Source of the DNA: Verrucomicrobiales bacterium
GTDB lineage: Bacteria > Verrucomicrobiota > Verrucomicrobiia > Verrucomicrobiales > DEV007
NCBI GenBank assembly: GCA_029233965.1
Contig: JARGOP010000044.1
Span: 1 to 37,092, forward strand
Direction: 5' to 3'
Length of the DNA: 37,092 nucleotides
Notes under the pieces: model-generated
The model's input: only the letters and a program-made list of their open reading frames with translations
Databases searched by the model: none
Told to the model about the DNA's origin: nothing
Shown: positions 33,645-37,092 of the stretch, piece after piece
Layout: the number at the start of each line of letters is the position of its first letter
Position numbering within the stretch: position 1 is the first letter of the stretch
Translations under genes and position numbers: made by a program

Positions 33645-34016
33645 CTAGCCGCGCGCTTTCCGGGCCGCGATGAATGAGCGAACCGCCATGACTGTGTAGC
33701 AGAGACAGATCAGCGTCATCGCGAGAATGAAGAGAGTCGATGGCTTACCCCAATCGAGGGAGCCCTTGATCGAACCGGGAATGATGCGCCCGAGTCCGGC
33801 GAGAGCTCCGAGGAAGGAAAAGAGGACCGCAATGTGAATGCCGACCTTGACGCTCTTATTGGCGATGAGAGCTCCGACCAACATAGGGGCACCGATAAAT
33901 GCGGGAATGAGTGCGGTGATCGATTGCTTGGCAGCGCCGAGAATTTCGTAGCCGAAGTATCCGAAGGCACCAAGTCCGACGAGAAGAAGGGAGCAAATGT
34001 AAGTGAGGTTTTTCAT
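33645..34016 (-). CDS. Small four-helix membrane protein of unknown function
   Basis: The 123 residues contain four predicted membrane segments: YICSLLLVGLGAFGYFGYEIL, LIPAFIGAPMLVGALI, IHIAVLFSFLGALAGLG and LFILAMTLICLCYTVMAVRSF, with a basic C terminus. No catalytic motif is seen. It resembles short conserved membrane proteins of this phylum, and a TMEM14-like fold is possible but unproven. It lies 127 nt downstream of modB on the same strand and ends at a strong terminator, so it may share or have its own transcript. Confidence 0.75.
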   Translation of the reverse strand: MKNLTYICSLLLVGLGAFGYFGYEILGAAKQSITALIPAFIGAPMLVGALIANKSVKVGIHIAVLFSFLGALAGLGRIIPGSIKGSLDWGKPSTLFILAMTLICLCYTVMAVRSFIAARKARG

Positions 34017-34143
34017 GTGAGAGTGATTACGATATTCGGCCTATCCGGAGAACGGTCAACGCATCGTTCTCGCAAAATCACGGAGAGGGGGAGACTGCGG
34101 CAATGCGTTCGGAACCTTTGCAGGTCCCGCTGCGGGGTGCAGG

Positions 34144-34803
34144 CTATACCAATCCCGTCCGATTCTTCCGATTCAGTCCGTAAACGAGAATCAGCATCAA
34201 GAACGACAGCAGCAGGAGAACCAGCGAGAGTTGATGCGCGTCTCCGTACTTCAGGGCCTCGACATGATCATAGATCGCGATCGAGACGACCCGGGTCGAG
34301 CCGGGAATGTTGCCACCGATCATGAGGACCACGCCGAATTCACCCAGAGTGTGGGCAAAGCCTAAAACAGCGCCGGTCAGGATGCCGGGGCGGGCGAGGG
34401 GCAGTGCGATGGAGGCAAAGCGGCTCCATCCGCTCGAGCCCAGTGTGGAAGCAACCTCAAGCTGCTCGGAGTGGATCGAAGCAAACGCGTTTTGAATCGG
34501 CTGAACGACGAAAGGCAGGGAGTAAATCACCGAACCGATGACGAGTCCGGGAAAGGTGAAGGCGAGGGAAGTGTCTCCGAAAGGCCCCTGTGGCCCGAGG
34601 AAAACGAGAAGGTAGAATCCCAGCACAGTCGGCGGAAGGACGAGCGGAAGAGCGATGACGGCGTCGAGAATGAATTTGAAACGCCAGCGGGTCCGGGCGA
34701 GCCACCACCCGAGGGGAGTGCCGATAAGGAGAAGAATCACCGTTGTGAGGAGCGCGAGCTGGATCGTCAACCAGAGTGCCTTCAGATCGGATTCACTCAG
34801 CAT
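34144..34803 (-). CDS. modB: Molybdate ABC transporter permease
   Basis: The 219-residue inner-membrane permease has five or six membrane helices. ModB/CysT motifs are visible: IQLALLTTVILLLIGTPLGWWLART, VIALPLVLPPTVLGFYLLVFLG and the EAA loop (LEVASTLGSSGWSRFASIALPLARPGILTGAVLGFAHTLGEFGVVLMIGGNIPG). Molybdate import is the family role. The gene overlaps modA by 11 nt. No modC ATPase follows, since the next gene is an unrelated membrane protein. The ATPase must be supplied from another locus. Confidence 0.93.
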   Translation of the reverse strand: MLSESDLKALWLTIQLALLTTVILLLIGTPLGWWLARTRWRFKFILDAVIALPLVLPPTVLGFYLLVFLGPQGPFGDTSLAFTFPGLVIGSVIYSLPFVVQPIQNAFASIHSEQLEVASTLGSSGWSRFASIALPLARPGILTGAVLGFAHTLGEFGVVLMIGGNIPGSTRVVSIAIYDHVEALKYGDAHQLSLVLLLLSFLMLILVYGLNRKNRTGLV

Positions 34804-35563
34804 GGGAAAGGGGAGGAAGGGCGTAGCGATGAGACTCGATCAGCTCGCGGGAATCAGATGCACTTAAATGCTCCAGAAAGAGCCGCGCTTGCGGAGTATC
34901 GTGGATGAGGATCGCATCCTGTTCAATCGGCGTGTGCAGTTCGGCGGGAATAAGCCAGGTCGCACCCCGGTGTGAGTCTTTCACCTGCGATGCGGCGACC
35001 AGTCCCAGCTCTGCATTGCCACTGCTCACGAAATGCCAGGTCTGGGCGATATTCTCCCCGCGGACGATTTTTCCCTGCAGCGCCTCCCAGTGTCCCAGAG
35101 CGATGAGCGTTTCCCGGGCAGCGCGGCCGTACGGGGCGAGCTCCGGATTCGCAATCGCGAGATGCCGGAAGCGAGCAAGCGCGGGAAAGCCGTCTCCGGG
35201 GCTGACGAGTTCAGGCGAGGGACTGTAGAGGACGAGACGGCCGAGGGCGTAGGTGAAACGGGTCTCCTCCATCGCGAATCCTTTTTCCGCGAGATGCCGG
35301 GGAGCTGCGCTGTCGGCCGAGAGGAACACGTCAAAGGGGGCGCCCTGTTGAATCTGCGCCGAGAGTTTTCCGGTCGAACCGGAGACAAGGATAACCTCAA
35401 CTCCGGTTTCATTCGTGTAGGTCGCGGCGAGTTCCTTCGCAGTTTCCATAAAGTTGCTCGCGACAGCCAGGCTGACCTTTTTTTCCGCCACGGAATCGTT
35501 CTGACAGGAGGCCGAAAACACCACGGCGGCAAGACAGATAAGGGGGATCAATCCGTTCTTCAT
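34793..35563 (-). CDS. modA: Molybdate-binding lipoprotein
   Basis: The 256-residue protein has a lipoprotein signal (MKNGLIPLICLAAVVFSASC, Cys20). The ModA fold shows VSLAVASNFMETAKELAATY, VILVSGSTGKLSAQIQQGAPFDVFLSAD (the oxyanion site with Ser/Thr residues), LAIANPELAPYGRAA and AELGLVAASQVK. It captures molybdate or tungstate at the outer face of the cytoplasmic membrane. It overlaps rsuA upstream by 4 nt and modB downstream by 11 nt. The first part (AVASNF, SGSTGKL) is fully conserved, so it should be functional. Confidence 0.93.
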   Translation of the reverse strand: MKNGLIPLICLAAVVFSASCQNDSVAEKKVSLAVASNFMETAKELAATYTNETGVEVILVSGSTGKLSAQIQQGAPFDVFLSADSAAPRHLAEKGFAMEETRFTYALGRLVLYSPSPELVSPGDGFPALARFRHLAIANPELAPYGRAARETLIALGHWEALQGKIVRGENIAQTWHFVSSGNAELGLVAASQVKDSHRGATWLIPAELHTPIEQDAILIHDTPQARLFLEHLSASDSRELIESHRYALPPLSHAE

Positions 35564-36264
35564 GAGGGGTGAGGCGATTGAATTTCCGCCGCGGTGAGAG
35601 GACGCCAGTCTCCGGCTGCCAGATCATGAGGCAGAGCTATCGATCCGATCCTGTCCCGGTGCAGGGAAACGAGGCGGATCCCATCGAGGCGATGAAACAT
35701 CCGTTTGATCTGATGATAGCGGCCTTCTTCCAGCGTGACGCCGGCGTGACAGGGGCCGTGGATGACGAGGGTGGCGGGACGCGTCCTGATTCCTTCGGGC
35801 TGAAACTCGAATCCATCCTCAAATTTTTTCACCGCTTCGGCAGGAATCGGCCGGTCGGTTTCCACGAGGTAGTGTTTCCTGATTTTCCTTTCCGGATCGG
35901 TGAGGGATTCCGACCAGCGTCCGTCGTTGGTGAGAAGGATGAGCCCGCTCGAACTGCGGTCGAGTCGACCGGCGAGATGCAGAGTCTCTTTGTCAGGGCA
36001 ATCAATGAGGTCCAGCACGGTGCGATGAACAGGATCCTGCGTCGCGCTGAGAATGCCGACCGGTTTGTGAAGCATGAGGTAGTGCTGTGTCACGGCTTCC
36101 TGGAGGATCCGGTCTCCGATTTCGACGCGGGAGAAACGCGAGACCTCCAGCCGGTGATCTGTCGCAGTTTTCCCATCGACGACGATCTTTCGCTCGATGA
36201 GGCGGAAACGGGCGTCGCGCTCACTGAGATCGAGAGTTTTGGCGATGAAATGATCGAGTCTCAC
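35560..36264 (-). CDS. rsuA: RsuA-type 16S rRNA pseudouridine synthase
   Basis: The 234-residue protein has an N-terminal S4 RNA-binding domain (MRLDHFIAKTLDLSERDARFRLIERKIVVDGK) and a catalytic domain with LHLAGRLDRSSSGLILLTNDG. Asp102 in GRLDRSSSGL is the catalytic residue. EEGRYHQIKRMFHRLDGIRL follows. The family member RsuA makes pseudouridine 516 of 16S rRNA. RluE/RluF relatives are alternatives, but length and S4 style fit RsuA. It overlaps modA by 4 nt and is divergent from the L,D-transpeptidase gene across 83 nt. Confidence 0.9.
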   Translation of the reverse strand: MRLDHFIAKTLDLSERDARFRLIERKIVVDGKTATDHRLEVSRFSRVEIGDRILQEAVTQHYLMLHKPVGILSATQDPVHRTVLDLIDCPDKETLHLAGRLDRSSSGLILLTNDGRWSESLTDPERKIRKHYLVETDRPIPAEAVKKFEDGFEFQPEGIRTRPATLVIHGPCHAGVTLEEGRYHQIKRMFHRLDGIRLVSLHRDRIGSIALPHDLAAGDWRPLTAAEIQSPHPS

Positions 36265-36347
36265 AAAGTGACGAAATAGTGAATTGAAGTGGTCTTGGCA
36301 ATCAACTTGCGTCGAGGATCGGTTCTCTGTTAGAAGAATTCAACGTC

Positions 36348-37037
36348 ATGAAACACGATGAACCCTCAGATCCCATGAAAAATACTCCTGATCGTCTCCG
36401 GTCTCTCTCTCCGAATATCGTTTTCTGGGCTGCGATGATCACCCTTTTTACCTTCGTTCCCGCGAGCGAAGCAGGGTTGTTCGAAAAGCTCCGCGCGAAG
36501 CGGCAGGCGAAGCTTCAGAAGCAGGCGGAAGAAAATAAGCCCAGACCGAGGCCGGTGCATCGGTCGAGCTACCGGGACGCGCACGGGGATGCCTACATCA
36601 ACAGGGAGTTGCTCGAGATCGAGAAAGACTCCGAACGCAAGGTGGTCATCGACATCGAACGTCAGCGGGCTTTCCTCATTGTGAATGATCTCATCGCGGT
36701 GGACTCGGCTGTCTCTACGGCACGACGGGGGAAATACACTCCGAGGGGAACATTCCAGATCACTGAGAAAGTGAAGTCCGGCAAAGTATCGACGATCTAT
36801 CATGTCTACATGCCGAACTGGATGCGTCTCGGACATACCACCGTGGGAATGCACACGGGAGATCTGCCTGGCTATCCTGCGTCGGCGGGATGCATTCGCC
36901 TTCCGCAAAGCGTCGCTCCGATCATCTTTGAAAATGTCAGGCGTGGCGTCACGGTCGAGGTGGTGGATTCCTGGAATGAGTCGGGGTTGTCCATTCCCTA
37001 CTCGACGCCGGAGCGCGACTTTTTTGCGGCGCTTTGA
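36348..37037 (+). CDS. L,D-transpeptidase (YkuD domain)
   Basis: The 229-residue protein has a membrane or signal segment (about 23-42, NIVFWAAMITLFTFVPASEAG), a basic linker and a YkuD domain (about 97-215): VVIDIERQRAFLIVNDLIAVDSAVSTARRGKYTPRG, then the active site HTGDLPGYPASAGCIRLP with His169, Ser179 and the catalytic Cys182. Such enzymes make 3-3 cross-links in peptidoglycan or attach lipoproteins, in the periplasm. Met1 (36348) and Met10 (36375) are both credible starts. A chain of hairpins begins right after the stop. Confidence 0.9.
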   Translation: MKHDEPSDPMKNTPDRLRSLSPNIVFWAAMITLFTFVPASEAGLFEKLRAKRQAKLQKQAEENKPRPRPVHRSSYRDAHGDAYINRELLEIEKDSERKVVIDIERQRAFLIVNDLIAVDSAVSTARRGKYTPRGTFQITEKVKSGKVSTIYHVYMPNWMRLGHTTVGMHTGDLPGYPASAGCIRLPQSVAPIIFENVRRGVTVEVVDSWNESGLSIPYSTPERDFFAAL

Positions 37038-37091
37038 GGACGACGTGGAAGTCGTCCCTCCGGACGTGGAGGGACCGGTTCCACCCGGTCC
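37038..37091 (+). repeat. Chain of three short hairpins at the right edge
   Basis: Stem 1 is GGACGAC/GTCGTCC (37038-37057), stem 2 CCCTCC/GGAGGG (37056-37073) and stem 3 GGACCGG/CCGGTCC (37072-37091), each with a 6-nt loop and with neighbouring stems sharing 2 nt. Loop 1 (GTGGAA) is complementary to loop 3 (TTCCAC). It begins at the stop codon of the L,D-transpeptidase gene and may be a terminator, a REP-like dispersed element, or both. The element may continue past the window. Confidence 0.75.
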
Positions 37092-37092
37092 G

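Noticed and set aside
34017-34143. Molybdenum-cofactor riboswitch next to mod genes
   Set aside because: The spacer is downstream, not upstream, of modBA, and shows no recognisable conserved fold.

Overview
The window (about 57-58% G+C by eye) looks like a chromosomal segment of a marine or aquatic member of the Verrucomicrobiota. Three features suggest this: a Tat-exported Gfo/Idh/MocA oxidoreductase, a secreted sulfatase, and a TonB system of the DUF3450/long-TolQ/ExbB/ExbD/TonB/TPR type. Weak Shine-Dalgarno sites are a further hint. The phylum call is inference from gene content, since no rRNA or tRNA gene was seen.

Region 1 (1-2.2 kb) holds a secreted protein of unknown function, interrupted or followed in frame by UGA-AUG and a second related segment, and then a GNAT-nitrilase fusion of the YhcX type.

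Region 2 (2.2-14.0 kb) is a selenium island and the main find. On the minus strand, three genes joined by ATGA overlaps encode SenB (selenosugar synthase), SenA (selenoneine synthase, EgtB-like) and an extra GNAT acetyltransferase. Divergently on the plus strand lies selD, read through an in-frame UGA at codon 16. This is the catalytic position, so SelD is itself a selenoprotein, and a hairpin sits directly after the UGA. Then come selA, a four-gene PhnD/PhnC/PhnE/PhnE-type ABC importer of the clade proposed to carry selenium oxyanions, a DUF433/DUF5615 toxin-antitoxin pair, and selB. Uptake, selenophosphate synthesis, Sec-tRNA charging, Sec delivery and selenoneine synthesis would thus lie side by side. 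selC (tRNA-Sec) and egtD (hercynine synthase) were not found here.

Region 3 (14.0-21.2 kb, minus strand) is core metabolism: 5-formyl-THF cyclo-ligase, an M48 lipoprotein protease, a small membrane protein, rpoD, dnaG and the Gfo/Idh/MocA oxidoreductase.

Region 4 (21.2-25.7 kb) has a decayed FHA-plus-coiled-coil pseudogene, a secreted coiled-coil protein, a sulfatase translationally coupled to a DUF2233/NAGPA-like phosphodiester glycosidase, and a possible tiny lipoprotein. A 35-bp dyad with identical 10-bp arms and identical spacing occurs upstream of dnaG and over the start of the glycosidase gene.

Region 5 (25.7-33.5 kb, minus strand) is an iron-uptake module: a TonB-dependent siderophore receptor followed by DUF3450, TolQ/ExbB-like, ExbB, ExbD, TonB and a TPR protein. 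Palindromes sharing TGAGA-N5-TCTCA lie ahead of the receptor and ahead of the energy-transduction operon, which suggests shared Fur-type control.

Region 6 (33.6-37.1 kb) has a small membrane protein with a clear terminator, modB and modA without modC, rsuA, a divergent L,D-transpeptidase and a chain of three hairpins at the right edge.
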